Positions 40,847-52,792 of a stretch of DNA of 60,000 nt are shown here, one piece after another. Positions within the stretch are counted from its first letter, which is position 1. Every line of letters starts with the position of its first letter. The notes beneath the pieces are model-generated. The model did no database searches. It had not been told where the DNA came from and saw nothing but the letters and a program-made list of their open reading frames with translations. Source of the DNA: Takakia lepidozioides (Eukaryota; Streptophyta; Takakiopsida; Takakiales; Takakiaceae); assembly GCA_030704615.1 (NCBI GenBank), contig CM060732.1, positions 9,488,001 through 9,548,000 of the forward strand, given 5' to 3'. The translations under genes were made by a program, and so were the position numbers.

Positions 40847-42780
40847 GTGTCAGCAACACCAATTGAAGAGGAAACCAGCAGTTACCCATCACATTTCTAT
40901 GAAGAAAGAGAAGGAGAAATGGAAATCCTAGAGGAACCAGCCACTGTGAGTTTACAGGATGAAGTGGTGACTGGTTGGACAATCACAGCTGATGAGCAGG
41001 TGAGGGAAGTGAATGTGGGAACTAAAGAGGAACTGAGGATGGTGAAGGTAGGAGCTGATTTGGAGCTAAAATTCTTTGAAGAAGCTAAGAGTTTGTTCAT
41101 CAAATACAGAGATGTATTTGCTTGGAGCTACGAGGATCTAAAAGGGATACCACCTGAGATCTGTCAGCATAAGATTGAACTGGAACCAGGATCAGTACCA
41201 ATCAAGCAGGCAAGGTACAAAATGAATCCCAACTATGCACAGAAGGTTGGAGAAGAGATCAAGAAGTTGGCTGAGGCTAGGTTTATATACCCAATAGAGT
41301 ATACAACTTGGTTGTCACCCATTGTGATAGTTCCCAAGAAGAATGGTAAACTGAGAGTTTGTGTGAACTATAAGAAGTTGAATGCTTGCACGAAGAAAGA
41401 TCCATTTCCCTTGCCATTCACAGAAGCAGTATTGGACACTGTGGCAGGCCATGAGATGTACTCATTCATGGATGGCTTCAGTGGTTATAATCAAGTGCAA
41501 GTGGCAGAAGAAGACCAGGGAAAGACAACTTTCATCACAGACTGGGGTGCTTATGCATACAAAGTCATGCCTTTTGGACTTTGTAATGCACCAGCAACCT
41601 TTCAGAGAGTGATAAGTGAATCTTTTCATGAGTATCTGGATGATTTCATGCAGGTGTTCTTGGATGATTTTAGTGTGTACAGCTCTAAGAATGAGCACTT
41701 GCATAAATTGGAGTTATGTCTGGCCAGATGCAGAATGAGAGGTCTGGGCCTGAATCCAGAGAAGTGTACTTTCTGTGTGAACTCAGGGGTGCTTCTGGGA
41801 CACATTGTGTGTAAGAGGGGACTTCTTGTGGATCCCAGGAAGACAGAGGCCATAAAAGCCTCACCACCACCAGTAAATGTTAAGAATCTAAGGAGATTCC
41901 TTGGACAAACCAGTTATTACAGAAGATTTGTCAAAAGGTATGCACAGATAGCAGCACCATTGAGCAAGCTTCTGAAGAAAGATGCAGTGTTTGCATGGAC
42001 AGCTGAATGTCAACAGGCTTTTGAGGAACTTACATTGTCAGTAACAACTACACCTGTGCTGATTAACCCTCACTGGCATGTGGTATTTCATGTTCACTGT
42101 GATGCCTCAGGAGAAGCGTTGGGAGCGGTGTTAGCCGAGAATGTTACAGGAAATATAGATTCACCTGTGTACTATGCTAGCAGGTTGATGAACAGTGCTG
42201 AAAGGAACTATAGCACAACTGAAAGAGAAGCACTGGCAATGATTTATGCAGTCAAGAAATTCAGGCATTACCTATTGGGAAGAAAGTTTATGTTTTATGT
42301 GGATCACCAGGCTCTGATATATCTGGTGAACAAACCTTTGATAAGTGGAAAAATAGCGAGGTGGTTAATAATCTTGCACGAGTTTGAGTTCGAAGTTGTT
42401 TACAAGCCTGGCCATTTGCATCTTGTGGCAGATCATTTGTCACGACTAACAACAGGAGAGGCCGCCACAGGAGTAGACGATCAGTTACCTGATGCGAGTT
42501 TATTTGTAATGGAGGTGCAAGGAAGTGCAGATGAATGGTTAGATTGGCAGTGGCCAATCAAATACTACCTTACTCATGGTCAGTGCCCACCTAGTTATGG
42601 TAAGGAGCAGAGGAAGAGAATCGCTATCAAGGCTTTACCTTATACTATGGTAGGAGGCAGAATGTATAAGCTAGGACCTGATGGAGTACTTAAACGATGC
42701 TTGTACCACCATGAAGTAAATAAAGTTTTGGAGGAAGTTCATAAAGGAGTGGCTGGAGGTCATTTTGGAGAAGATACTAC
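40847..42780 (+). pseudogene. Ty3-C reverse transcriptase and RNase H
   Basis: Continues the protease frame for 640 codons. RT: CVNYKKLNACTKKDPFPLPF, YSFMDGFSGYNQVQVA, MPFGLCNAPATFQRVI and active site VFLDDFSVYS (about 41654). Connection: RRFLGQTSYYRRFVKRY. RNase H: VHCDASGEALGAVL, NYSTTEREALAMIYAVKKF, FYVDHQALIYLVNK and YKPGHLHLVADHLSR. Except for the TGA before it, the domain is uninterrupted, so enzyme-level decay is slight. A frameshift near 42768 leads into integrase. Confidence 0.94.
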
Positions 42781-44189
42781 TTGCAGGTTACTGGTGGCCT
42801 ACTTTGTTCAAAGATGTACACAAGTATTGTCAGAGTTGTGATGAATGTCAGAGGCTAGGACCTTTGCAGAGATCTGGGAAGATGGCTTTGCATCCTACAA
42901 TGCCTACTGAACAATTTCAGAAATGGGGACTAGACTTTGTTGGACCAATTAACCCACCAGCCAAGAATACACAGAACAGGTACATAATTACGGCCACTGA
43001 TTATACTACGAAGTGGGTGGAAGCTAAAGCTTTGAGGGACAACACAGCCAAGTCCACAGCAAGGTTCCTGTATGAGAACATACTTACACGATTTGGCTGT
43101 CCCTTGGAATTTATCAGTGATCAGGGAAGTCACTTCATTAATGAGACCATTGAACTATTGACTAAAGAGTTCATGATTGTGCATAGGAAGAGTACAACGT
43201 ATTACCCACAGGGTAATGGGCAGGCAGAGGCTACCAACAAAATACTATGTACTATCTTGGCTAAGATAGTCAATGCAAACAGAACGGATTGGGATACAAA
43301 GCTGCTGACAGCTTTGTGGTCATACAGGACTTCATATAAAGTCACCACTAAGTATACACCATTCCAATTAGTTTATGGTATGGAAGCTTTACTTCCAGTG
43401 GAATTCCTGTTACCTACCATGAGAACGGAATGGGGAAAGAGAATGGAATTGCAAGATTCAATTAAGGTCAGGAAACATGAATTATACCATGTGGAAGAAG
43501 TACGTGCTGATGCAGCTGATAACATGACCAGAATTCAGATGAAGAGAAAGGAACAGTTTGATGAAGACAAGTTAAAGACTTTTAAGACGGGAGATTTGGT
43601 TCTTTGGTTGCAGAAGAAGGGAAAGATTAAAGCTTCTAAGCTTAAATCACCATGGAAAGGACCTTATGTCATACAGAAGATGTATGATAACAACACCGCC
43701 ATGTTACAAACCATTAACAAAGAGATGCTGGGAAGAGTCAATGCCAATAAGTTGAAGGGGTACAGTGGTATCCATGACAAACCATTGCAGCATGATTTGC
43801 ATGTTGAAACGCAGAAGCAGTCACGGGCTGCGCTAGTGATACCAACGGAGTATGGAGCACTTGTCGCTAGGCCGAGCATATATGACCAGGGCAGGCAGTA
43901 CAAGTGCGACACAGCCTATCACAGCTTACCACAATGCGACACAGCCTATCACAGCCCATCACAGTGTGGCACAGCCTATCACAATCTATCACAGCCCATC
44001 AAGGCGCGACACAGCCTATCACAGCCCATCACAGTGTGGCACAGCCTATCACAGCCCATCACGGCGCGACACAGCCTATCACAGCCCATCACAGTGTGGC
44101 ACAGCCTATCACAGCCCGACACGGCGCGGCACAGCCTATCACAGCCCATCACGGCGCGACACAGCCTATCACAGCCCATCACAGCGTGA
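42765..44189 (+). pseudogene. Ty3-C integrase running into the CACAGCC array
   Basis: Zinc-binding C-Q-S-C-D-E-C region (CQSCDECQRLG), catalytic D in WGLDFVGPIN, second D in FISDQGSHF, E in GNGQAEATNKI, then FQLVYGMEALLPVEFLLP and a C-terminal domain (KTFKTGDLVLWLQKKGK, WKGPYVIQKMYDNNTAML). After residue 380 the frame enters the tandem repeat, adding about 95 codons of reiterated YHSPSQ-type peptide before a stop. That tail is probably non-native. No chromodomain is present. Confidence 0.93.
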
Positions 44190-44320
44190 CACAGCCTATC
44201 ACAACCTACCACAGCGTGTCACAGCCTATCACAGCTTACCACAGTGCCACACAGCCTATCACAGTGTACCACAGTATGACACAGCCTGTCACAGCTCAAC
44301 ACAGCCTACTGGGGTTACAC
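43900..44320. repeat. CACAGCC minisatellite between integrase and ORF3 of Ty3-C
   Basis: About forty units of CACAGCCTAT/CACAGCCCAT/CACAGTGTGG in 10-bp steps, arranged in 30-bp higher-order repeats (GTGTGGCACAGCCTATCACA type). Same core as in the LTRs, but a different subfamily. Confidence 0.92.
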
Positions 44321-44676
44321 AATCCATAGGATCAATGACAGGTGGACGTGGGTTAACATCCGGAGAGTGGCCGGCGGAAAAGTGGACGGAGACACATTTA
44401 GAAATGGACACGTGGACGCCAGGGCGAGACACACAGCCGGACATGGATTGCAAGAACGACTGTCATCAAGGAAGAAGACAAAATTGGCCGTCAAAGTACC
44501 TACCCGGCACATTAACTTATTATGGGCCCATTAATGCATACAGGGAAAGGGTAACGGAACCCTTTAAAAGAACCAAAAAGCGAAATCCATGTCACATGTG
44601 CTATCCTAGTGGACAAGTGGAAAATCCATGGAAGGAAATTAAATTACAAATCAAATCACACAGCCAATAGCCAATC

Positions 44677-47600
44677 ATGAGCCAGAATTACTTGCAGAAG
44701 GTATTTTCCAAGAAGAGAAATCAAGAAATTGGAAGGATTCTGAGCGCAAGAGTCGGCGTCGTTCCAAGTAACGGGCGTCTCGTCAAGAGAGACAATCAAA
44801 GCTATAGCTTTGAAGCTATGGCGGAAATAACAGACTACCCGCTCACCTTACTACTTACGCAAAGTAACAAGGACAGACGAACGGAGAGTACATTTTCTCT
44901 AAATCGCTACTTGCAAGCCCCACAGGCTTACAAGCACTTACCCATTTCATTCTGCGCCAACCATACTTTTATGTTTTGTGCCCTGCAGGCGTTTCTTCAA
45001 TTGTTGCAACCAAAACCTGCATGTTTGTCCAGAATGAAGAGAGTGAGAGGAATGGAAGATATCAAGGTGAAAAGCACCACAATCTTATAGAAGCAAACGA
45101 TCGCTGCACCACAGGCGGTGCAGCTACTGAAGGAGCTGCGATTGGAGGGATTGCTACGCAAGGACTGGTCCTTGCATCATTGGCAGTTCATGATACAATT
45201 CCTTCAAAACTTTGAGCCTCGGACAGGAGTTACTCAGGTGAGGGGAGTAGATATAGAAATTACTCCCCAGTACCTGCAGCAACTGTTTGATTTGCCATCA
45301 GGACATGTGGAGGTGGATGAGCACAGGGCAAGATTGCAGATAGGGAATTTGTTCCAAGAAGGGAGTTTCTTTAAAACTCAAGGTTTTGCTTGTACCAAAG
45401 CCGAGTACCCAGGGCTTAGGGAGGTTGGCCAAATCTTGAACGTTCTGTTTGCCATGAAACAGAACCAACAGTATTTGAGCAGGTCCTTCACAGAGGAGAT
45501 CCTGAAAGCTTTGAGGGGAGAGGATGTCGCTTGGGCGGAGTTAATGTACAACGGATTGGTGGACGAGATGAAGAGGTTACAGGGCACTACTGCAAAGTCT
45601 CCGATCATTGTGTCTGGTCCAATCATTGCTCAAATAATTCTTGATTCTTGCATACTTGATACTCGGGAGAGAAAGGAGATGGGAGTGTTTGAAACAGAAA
45701 CCACTGCAATTGAAGAGCAAGGCTCTTCACACAGTGAGGGTGGACTGGCAGTGCAACCCCAGTCTAAGAGACAGAGGCGGGGAAAGATTGTAGTGGCGGA
45801 TCCACTGGCTTCACGGAAACCGCATGATAATGTTTCCCAAGCTCTTGTGCAGGAAGGGGCACAGCAGCACAGAGAGCTGCTATTATTGGAAGCAGGGCCT
45901 TCAGAGAGGGAAGAGGAAGTCACTTCGATGTCACAGCCACCACAGCCAATTGACTCTGTTGTTTTAGAGGTTCCACAATTAGTATATGCTGTGACATCAC
46001 CCCCAATTACTCAAGAAGGAGAAAGATTAGACATTCCCACTACAGAACAGGTCGTGGCCGAAATTGAGAAGGGTGACCTTCTCTATGAAAATTCAGGCTT
46101 GATAAGGGAAACAATGATTCCAGAGGTGCAGCGAGTGTCTAGGGGAAACCCTGCTGTGCATGTAATAACCACACCTGTGATGGAGGTACAAGGGGGAGAA
46201 TATCAAGACACTGCAGCACCTGTGGTGGATGAGGTGGTTCAGGAAGAAAATCTGGTAGGGCAATGGCCTGAATGGTTCGTGAGGCATCACACTGTTGAGG
46301 ATCAGGGAGAACAGCAGCAAACTCACCATGATGACCCTCAGCATGCCATGCTTATGAGTTCCATAAGCATGACACTTAATTTGTTGGGCACTTATGTGAA
46401 ATCCCATGTTCCATCTACCCAATTGACAGCTTTGAGGGAGGAACTCAGGAAGGAGTTTGAGGCTCGACTTGCCACTGAGTGTGCAAACAAGGTTGATGAG
46501 GAGGTCACTATCAAGTTACAGCAAGAGTTAGAGGATACAACAGCTGCTTTGCAGTTGGCCAAAGAACATTTGATTGAAGCAGGCCTCGCGCAGGACCAGT
46601 TGCACGAAGCACATAAGCAACAACTATACCAAATGCAGGTTAAACATGAGAGCAAGTTGCAAGAAGTAAATGCACTACATACGGAGTTGCAGACAGTGCA
46701 TGACAGGATGGCCATACAATGTGCTACACTCACAACTACGCTTGAGCAAACTACAAAAGAAGTTAACAACCAAGCGGAAAGATGTATAAAAGCACAGGCA
46801 GATAATGTCGAGCAGACAAAACTCATTATTGATATGAAGAATACAATCTGTCACAATGAGAATACTTTCAAGCAATACTGGCAGGTTGAAGCTACCCAAG
46901 AGAGGTACATCCTGGAATTGCAACAAACGCTCATGGCCAATAGAAATGAACTCTCTGTGGCTAACAAGGCTTGGAAGGGGCCAATAATCTGCTGCTGCCT
47001 ATGCGAGTTTGGTTGAACCTCATGCGAAGCGCATGGAGGCTTTACAGCAGCAGTTAGATATGTACAAACTCAAAGAGGAGCAGACTCTCAGAGGTACCAC
47101 AACCAACTTGGTGGATAACCACCTTCTGCAGGTCTGGTTAGCACAAGGACCAGTGGAAGGCAAAGCACCACGAAAGCTCACCCAAGCCGAGATGAATGAG
47201 CTCAGGCTGCAGGTGCAAAACATTGCCACAACTACTATAGACAATGTCTATAGTAGGATAGCAGAGCTACAAGAGGATGTAGACGGCCTGCAAACTCAGG
47301 TGGAGGACCTGACATCAAATATTGACAAGAGAGTCTTTGTACCTGAGGAGCAGCTGATGGCTTCTTATTTACAAGCCAGAACTTTAGCTTTTCAGTCTTC
47401 TTCGCAGGGGGTGCAGGAGATGCCAGTGGTACAAGAGCCAGTGCTACCAATACCACAACAAGTGACTGTGACAGTAGCTGACCCTGTTGTTACTACAACC
47501 ACACCACAACCGCCACAGCCTGAGGTATGGGGGGATGCTGCTTTTAACCCACCTAAAACTCCTGCTGCACGGGAGTACAGTCGGGCTATGATTATGCCCT

Positions 47601-48589
47601 TCAACCAGATTTCCATTGTGTTGGATTTGGCTTGGAAGGAATTTAGTCCTCCGCAATCGTTGGCACATTACTACCAAATCATGCGCATTTTGCTACCAGT
47701 GGCAACTAGGACTAAGGTTCTTCCGAACAATCGACCCATTGAGGATCATCACTTTGCGAGATACTGGCATGAGGCAAGTACCATGTTGAAGGAATTAATT
47801 GCCTTCCAAGTTGTACATGGATTCATTTATACCAAGACCAAGGAGGTAGCAAGTATTGTCATGGGCTGTGGGCTATACTACGCTGCTTGTTTTCTGGCAC
47901 GTTATCACATTGAATAGCAGAAGATGCAATCGCGCTTTCTGAGTTATTCCAGTGGGGATCATTGGATCTTACTTGCAGTGCCACCTCATATGTACCTATA
48001 TGAGGCAAAAGTTATGATGCAAAAGAATTCTCAAATTCGTTCATGGTTTCATGCGGCCTGGAACAATTTGTCAACACAGAAATTCGGGCCTGACGATATT
48101 TTCTTTAAGGGCCATGAGGCATGGAAAAACTTGCACAATTCACAAGTCATTGGTACACCACTTACCTGGACAGACAAGGAGTTCAGGGTCTTCACCAATT
48201 TTGCAATTCAGCGCTTACAACAAGTTTTACAGATTAAACTTCCAGACATGGTGGGACCACATTGTATGCCCCAGAGGATTCCAGTTAGAGTTCGACCGTT
48301 AAAACACCTCAGGGGGGAAGACGATTCTGATACTACTGGTTCTTCAGCGGACTCTTTTGACATGGCAGAGGACTATGCAATTCAGATGGCAGAGAAGAAG
48401 CGACGGGGATCTCCTATGCCTGAAAGATTACCTCGATATCAGCCAAATGAAGGACTGACATTTCCAGGTAGTGCTCAATCATCTCCCTCAACCAGTGACA
48501 GGACACGGGCTCGCACACGGAGTCCTTCACGAGACTCTCAACGTCACAAGGGTGCTCGCTCACAAAGGTTTGCTAATCCCAAACAGTAA
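44677..48589 (+). pseudogene. Ty3-C extra ORF (ORF3), about 1,200 codons, coiled-coil protein
   Basis: The frame from ATG 44677 to 45088 (TAG) continues in the same frame from 45118 to about 46990, shifts near 46995 and runs to 48587, with another TAG at 47915. N-terminal part: WQFMIQFLQNFEPRTG, VRGVDIEITPQYLQQLFDLP and SGPIIAQIILDSC. This pattern recalls the putative plant transposon protein domain seen in retroelement ORFs (tentative). About 46400-47350 is long heptad coiled coil (LREELRKEFEARL, LQEVNALHTELQTVHDRM, IAELQEDVDGLQTQVEDL). A Pro/Val/Thr linker and a second globular part follow (EYSRAMIMPFNQISIVLDLA, then WHEASTMLKELIAFQVVHGF). The end is basic Ser/Arg-rich (TRARTRSPSRDSQRHKG). 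It occupies the env-like position but I see no signal peptide or clear membrane segment. A second copy at 59315-60000 confirms conservation. Confidence 0.75.
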
Positions 48590-48610
48590 ACCGTGAGGAC
48601 ACGGCTTTTT

Positions 48611-48625
48611 GAGAGGAGGAGGGGT
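48611..48625 (+). other. Ty3-C polypurine tract
   Basis: GAGAGGAGGAGGGGT followed by AAA lies directly before the 3' LTR. Confidence 0.75.
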
Positions 48626-48628
48626 AAA

Positions 48629-49514
48629 TGTTAGAGGGCTGCTTGGGACTTAGACGCTTTTACGGGATCTGTGGGGTACCCTTAATTTTTACACAGACTG
48701 AGACCAACAGGAGCCTTAGGGGTGACAGCAACAGGCTTTAGGAGGGAGATACACAGCCCGACACAGCCGTCACAGCCCGTCACAGTCCAACACAGCCAGT
48801 CACAGCCCGATACAGCCGCCACAGCTTCGCACAGCCCTACACAGCCCGACACAGCTAGTCACAGCTCGGCATAGCTGGGGGACAGTTATCATTGGCAGGG
48901 AACGACGGTGGGGGAACGACATCTGAAAAAGGAACGTGTAGTACAGGGATGACGGTTTGTTAGGAAAGCAGTTAGAACAGCTCGTAGGTAGAAAAAGCGA
49001 AGAGCGGGGACGTCTAAAAATCACTTCTGGGTGGGGGACTTCTGGCATCAGGGCTTGGAAATAGAGGGGAGAGCACATCTCTGAGTGGAAGATGAAGAGC
49101 ACGGAGTAGGAGTAGGAGAAGTGACGATCTGTTGTTACTTGATGAATGCAAGCTGTAGAATTGTAATGTAGAGTAGATTAGAGACACCATGGCTTCAGCC
49201 TGATACTTGATAGATATTAATTTGATACATACTTCATACTCACACTGTGTAGAGAGACCTGAGTGAAGCTGTGGAATGAATGGATGGAACTTGATAGATT
49301 TATGAAGCAAACTGATACTTAATTGCAGATAGTAAGGTAACTCGCTAACATGAATGCGGGAAGGAGTACAAATAGGAAACACCCCCATGATACACTAGCT
49401 GTAGGTCATGACTGATTGTTCTGAGCGGGCTGAGTGCTTAGAGATTTCCAACTCTTCTATCTTGGAGTTCCCACCCGGATAGTGAAGGGATGGGTGAGTA
49501 AAAGCCGCTCGACA
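48629..49514 (+). repeat. Ty3-C 3' LTR
   Basis: 886 bp, TGTTAGAGGG...GCTCGACA, with a shorter CACAGCC array (48750-48880) than the 5' LTR and otherwise only scattered differences. Followed by the CCCCC duplication. Confidence 0.93.
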
Positions 49515-50330
49515 CCCCCCGACACGACTTCCTTTGGGGGGGCCCGGATGGAAATTCGGCGTCGAATCTCCATCCAGGGGATGCTCTCTGTCGGACACGT
49601 GCCGGCGTCTCCGCCCGAGGCGATTTCATCCGGGCGTCCCCTGTTGGATATTCGGTGCCGAATTCCCGTGGTTGAAATGTGACGGCCAGGTGCCGGCCTC
49701 TCCCCCCTCCCCGACTGCATCCGAATGGCCCCGGATGGAAATTCGGCGCCGTTTTTCCATCCGGGGAGGTTTTTATGTCGACCAGTTTTCGGCCTGACCC
49801 CCCGACACGACTTCCTTTGGGGGGGCCCGGATGGAAATTCGGCGCCGAATCTCCATCCAGGGGATGCTCTCTGTCGGACACATGCCGGCCTCTCCGCCCG
49901 AGGCGACTTCATCCGGGCGTCCCCTGTTGGATATTCGGTGCCGAATTTCTGTCCGGGGGTTGAAATGTGACGGCCAGGTGCCGGCCTCTCCCCCCTCCCC
50001 GACTGCATCCGAACGGCCCCGGATGGAAATTCGGCGCCGTTTTTCCATCCGGGGAGGTTTTTTATGTCGACCAGTTTTCGGCCTGACCCCCCGACACGAC
50101 TTCCTTTGGGGGGATCCGGATGGAAATTCGGCACTGAATTTCCATCCGGGGGATGTTCTCTATCGGACAGGTGCCGGCCTCTCTGCCCCAGGCGACTTCA
50201 TCCGTGCGGCCCCGGTTGGATATTCGGTGCCAAATTTCCATTCGGGGATAGTAATGGGACGGCACGGTGCCGGCTTCTCCCCTTCAGCCGACATCATCCG
50301 GACGGCCCCCCACTTTCTGACTGCATACCG
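49515..50330. repeat. Palindromic satellite (type B), right part
   Basis: Nearly three units of about 285 bp. The linker TCGACCAGTTTTCGGCCTGA followed by CCCCCCGACACGAC recurs near 49778 and 50068 and marks the same register as the left part that ends at 36246. Palindromes with the GGATGGAAATTCGGC half-site occur near 49545, 49734, 49828 and 50022. The last unit decays toward 50330. Confidence 0.9.
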
Positions 50331-50503
50331 TTGGCAATTATTACGCAAAGACCAGGGGCCGCATTCCGGAGACAAGGTTCATTAACACTCTGACTGTGGA
50401 TTTTTGAGATAGTTGGCTCCCTGGATTTGGATCAGGCTTCGTCGCTCGGACAATTCGGCACCGCATTCCTTTCCATCGCTGCATCCCCCTTCTACCAGGG
50501 AGC

Positions 50504-51675
50504 TTGCCCGCATGCCATCCTGGGAGTCTTGTGTGCACATCTCCCATGGCGGAAAACCCAAGCGCTATAGTGTACTGCCCTCCTCACGAGCATAGAGCTT
50601 CATTTCCGTGCAGAGGGGACATCTGCCGGGTGATGGAGAAATATCTGTGCGTTCGATACCACCTGAAACCGGGGTCGGTTTTTTTGGAGGAGGAAAGGAA
50701 GGACTCAAACGGCGTTGTTGTCGAGAGTATTGTTGTGCTCCACGATGATTTCGGCGATGGCAGGGAATGGCGAGTTCCACCATCGGACAACGTCATATAC
50801 AGGGCTGTTGGGGACTTCATTTGCCCGCCAAATGCACCTTCTATCCTGGCGCCTTCATCGAAACAATCCGCAAATCAGAGAGTGGGTACCTCAAAGAGAG
50901 AAGTCCGCAACGAAGTAAATCCAGAGCCGAACCCATCAATGAAGACGAGCGAGAACCGGGTTGTTCACAACCTGTCCAACTCAGACGAGGTCATGGAAGT
51001 TCCGAGATCGTCCTGGAGATCAGGCAAGTCCTCAATGGACGTCAGTGGACGAGGGAGTCATATTCCCAGCACGAGCACCGCAGTTCGATCTATTCTTGAA
51101 ATTCTGCGAGGGCTTCACATGGAGGGACACCGCTCGGAGCTGGCTAGGCTGGACTACAGCAAGTTCGCAATTAAATCGGTTACATGCCTTCCCGCAGACG
51201 TCGACCGTAATATCTTCTTTGAGTTCCCTCCTCGGGCGGACTACTCGAGGGCGTCCGGAATGTTGACAGATATGGATAGAAAACATGACGTCATCCTTGG
51301 TGCGTTACCAAAACCACCAGCATGAAGATGCTCGATGGTGTGCGGGTGCGCTACGTTGTTTGTGCGGGCGCGTTGCGGTGTTTCTCCCCAACTTGCTTCC
51401 ACATTAAATCCAGAGGTCACAGGAACGAGACCGATTGGACAGGCACAACTCATCAACCATTTCGAGCTCAGGAGAAGGTTCCGAACTCCACATTTAAGTG
51501 TGCGCATTGCAAAGAACCACCACACTGCATGTCTGTTTGTAATGCCAAGCAGTTCTATGTGTTGCACCGTTTCCCTGACCTCACCCGAGCTTGCATACAC
51601 GTTGGTTCCCATTGTCACAAATTAGCGAGGGGGAACTCGCGGGAGGCTGCCCACGAGGCAGAGCAGCTCGTTTAG
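50504..51675 (+). pseudogene. Mutator-like transposase, N-terminal part (copy 1)
   Basis: The frame 50504-51321 followed by 51322-51675 after a shift is homologous throughout to the N-terminal part of the minus-strand gene at 55547-56862: LHMEGHRSELARLDYSKFAI, DVDRNIFFEFPPR and DMDRKHDVILG align with FKSELQGIDWESL, DGDILFELPPPPR and GMDKKHDGH. The second segment has paired cysteines (FKCAHCKEPPHC, SVCNAK) and DLTRACIHVGSHCHKLARG, matching MTRACVHFGFHNHPVSKG, the zinc-cluster DNA-binding region typical of Mutator-like transposases. No catalytic part follows, so this copy is truncated. Confidence 0.75.
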
Positions 51676-52019
51676 GAGGAGGTTAAGTTGAGACCGGGTG
51701 CCAAACCCAAACAGATACAGCTCCAAGCCGCCCAAGTGGACAGTCCCCCAAGGAGAGGACGGAATTTTTGAGAGGCATAGTGGAACTGATGCATCACAGA
51801 GCTCCGAGGATGGGGGGGATGAGGGGGATGAGGAGGAAGGCGGGGCAAGTTCCTCGGAGGGTGTAGGAGAGTAGTGCTCATTCCGGCTATGACAGTTACG
51901 ACACACTTGTATAGATGTGGCTTGCCACAAAATTTGCAATAAAATGTTGCATTTCATTGCTATGACGAGTCCACTGGTGCCAAATTCCAACTTCAAATGA
52001 CCCTATTTCCGTGCCTCCT
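51676..52019 (+). other. Tail of the truncated transposase copy
   Basis: The + strand encodes an acidic stretch (SSEDGGDEGDEEEGGASSSE) in one frame and then has AATAAAATG near 51940, suggesting the 3' end of a transcript. Nothing else recognised. Confidence 0.35.
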
Positions 52020-52103
52020 AACCCTATTTCCGTGGACACACAATGGTCCGCTCATGCTTCTTTTTTTTTCCGCTCATGCTCATGCCCCTCATGAAATAGC
52101 AAC
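52020..52103 (+). repeat. GCTCATG-rich flank, copy 1
   Basis: CCCTATTTCCGTGGACAC, GCTCATGCTCATGCCCCTC and ATGAAATAGCAACCCCCC abut the Ty3-C protease fragment. The same order occurs at 58069-58195 next to a different Ty3-C fragment. Confidence 0.6.
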
Positions 52104-52792
52104 CCCCCCTGTAAACTCACAGTGGCTGGTTCCTCTAGGATTTCCATTTCTCCCTCTCTTTCTTCATAGAAATGTGGTGGGTAACTGCTTGTTTCACCCT
52201 CAATTGGTGTTGCTGTCACTACACCACAACAGATACCTTTTAAACAACTTAGGCCTTCCAGTTGCATCTCTGCAACCTGCTCCCACTCTGGGTGTGCAGC
52301 GAACAGGGTAGCTTCCTGTTCCTCATCAAGTCCTCCCCTCCAGTCATACTCCCTGACCCCTCGAGGTCTTCTCATAGCAGGTAGTCTACTAGATTTCTTA
52401 GTGGTGATTTGTATCTTGTGCATTCCATCATGCACAGTTAGTAACTGGGAATTCCAGCCATGGAATACCCTGGCCTGTTTCAGCCACGGTCGACCCAGCA
52501 ATAAGGAGTAAGCTTCCATGACTTCATCCATTTTCAACACAGTTACTGTGATCTTAAAGATCATCTTTTGAATCTGTATCTTAACTCTTCTTATCAATCC
52601 CAATGGCTGAACACTTCTTTGATCTGCCATTGTTACTGTAAATGGGGCTGGTTTCATGTTACTTAGACCAAGCTTCTGCCTTAATTGGTCTGTCATGATA
52701 TTCACTCTAGAGCCTCCATCTATCATTACATCAGTTAGTTCTGTGCTTCCAATTCTCAATTGGATTACTGGCATAGAATCATCAAAGTCCAA
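52104..52792 (-). pseudogene. Ty3-C protease fragment
   Basis: Colinear with Ty3-C 40274-40960 on the opposite strand (MDFDDSMPVIQLRIGSTELT, DGGSRVNIMTDQL, AYSLLLGRPWLKQARVFH, ATPIEGETSSYPPHFYEERE). The frame is open for 230 codons, and the residue before CGVV is a cysteine codon where Ty3-C has a stop. The ends are abrupt, with no LTR. Confidence 0.92.

Larger units (their letters stand above)
36247..49514 (+). mobile_element. Ty3-C, complete-length Athila/Tat-like Ty3 retrotransposon with large 3' ORF
   Basis: 13.3 kb with LTRs of 931 and 886 bp (TGTTAGAGGG...GCTCGACA), primer-binding site, gag, protease, RT, RNase H, integrase, a CACAGCC array, a 3.9-kb extra coding region and a polypurine tract. 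The target duplication is CCCCC (36242-36246 and 49515-49519) within a satellite unit whose sequence is continuous across the insertion. RT wording (YKKLNACTKKDPFPLPF, MDGFSGYNQV, FLDDFSVY) is that of the non-chromovirus Athila/Tat branch. Several frameshifts and stops make this copy defective. Confidence 0.95.

Noticed and set aside
44677-48589. Envelope gene of an endogenous retrovirus
   Set aside because: The position is env-like, but there is no signal peptide, no clear transmembrane anchor, and the protein is largely coiled coil.
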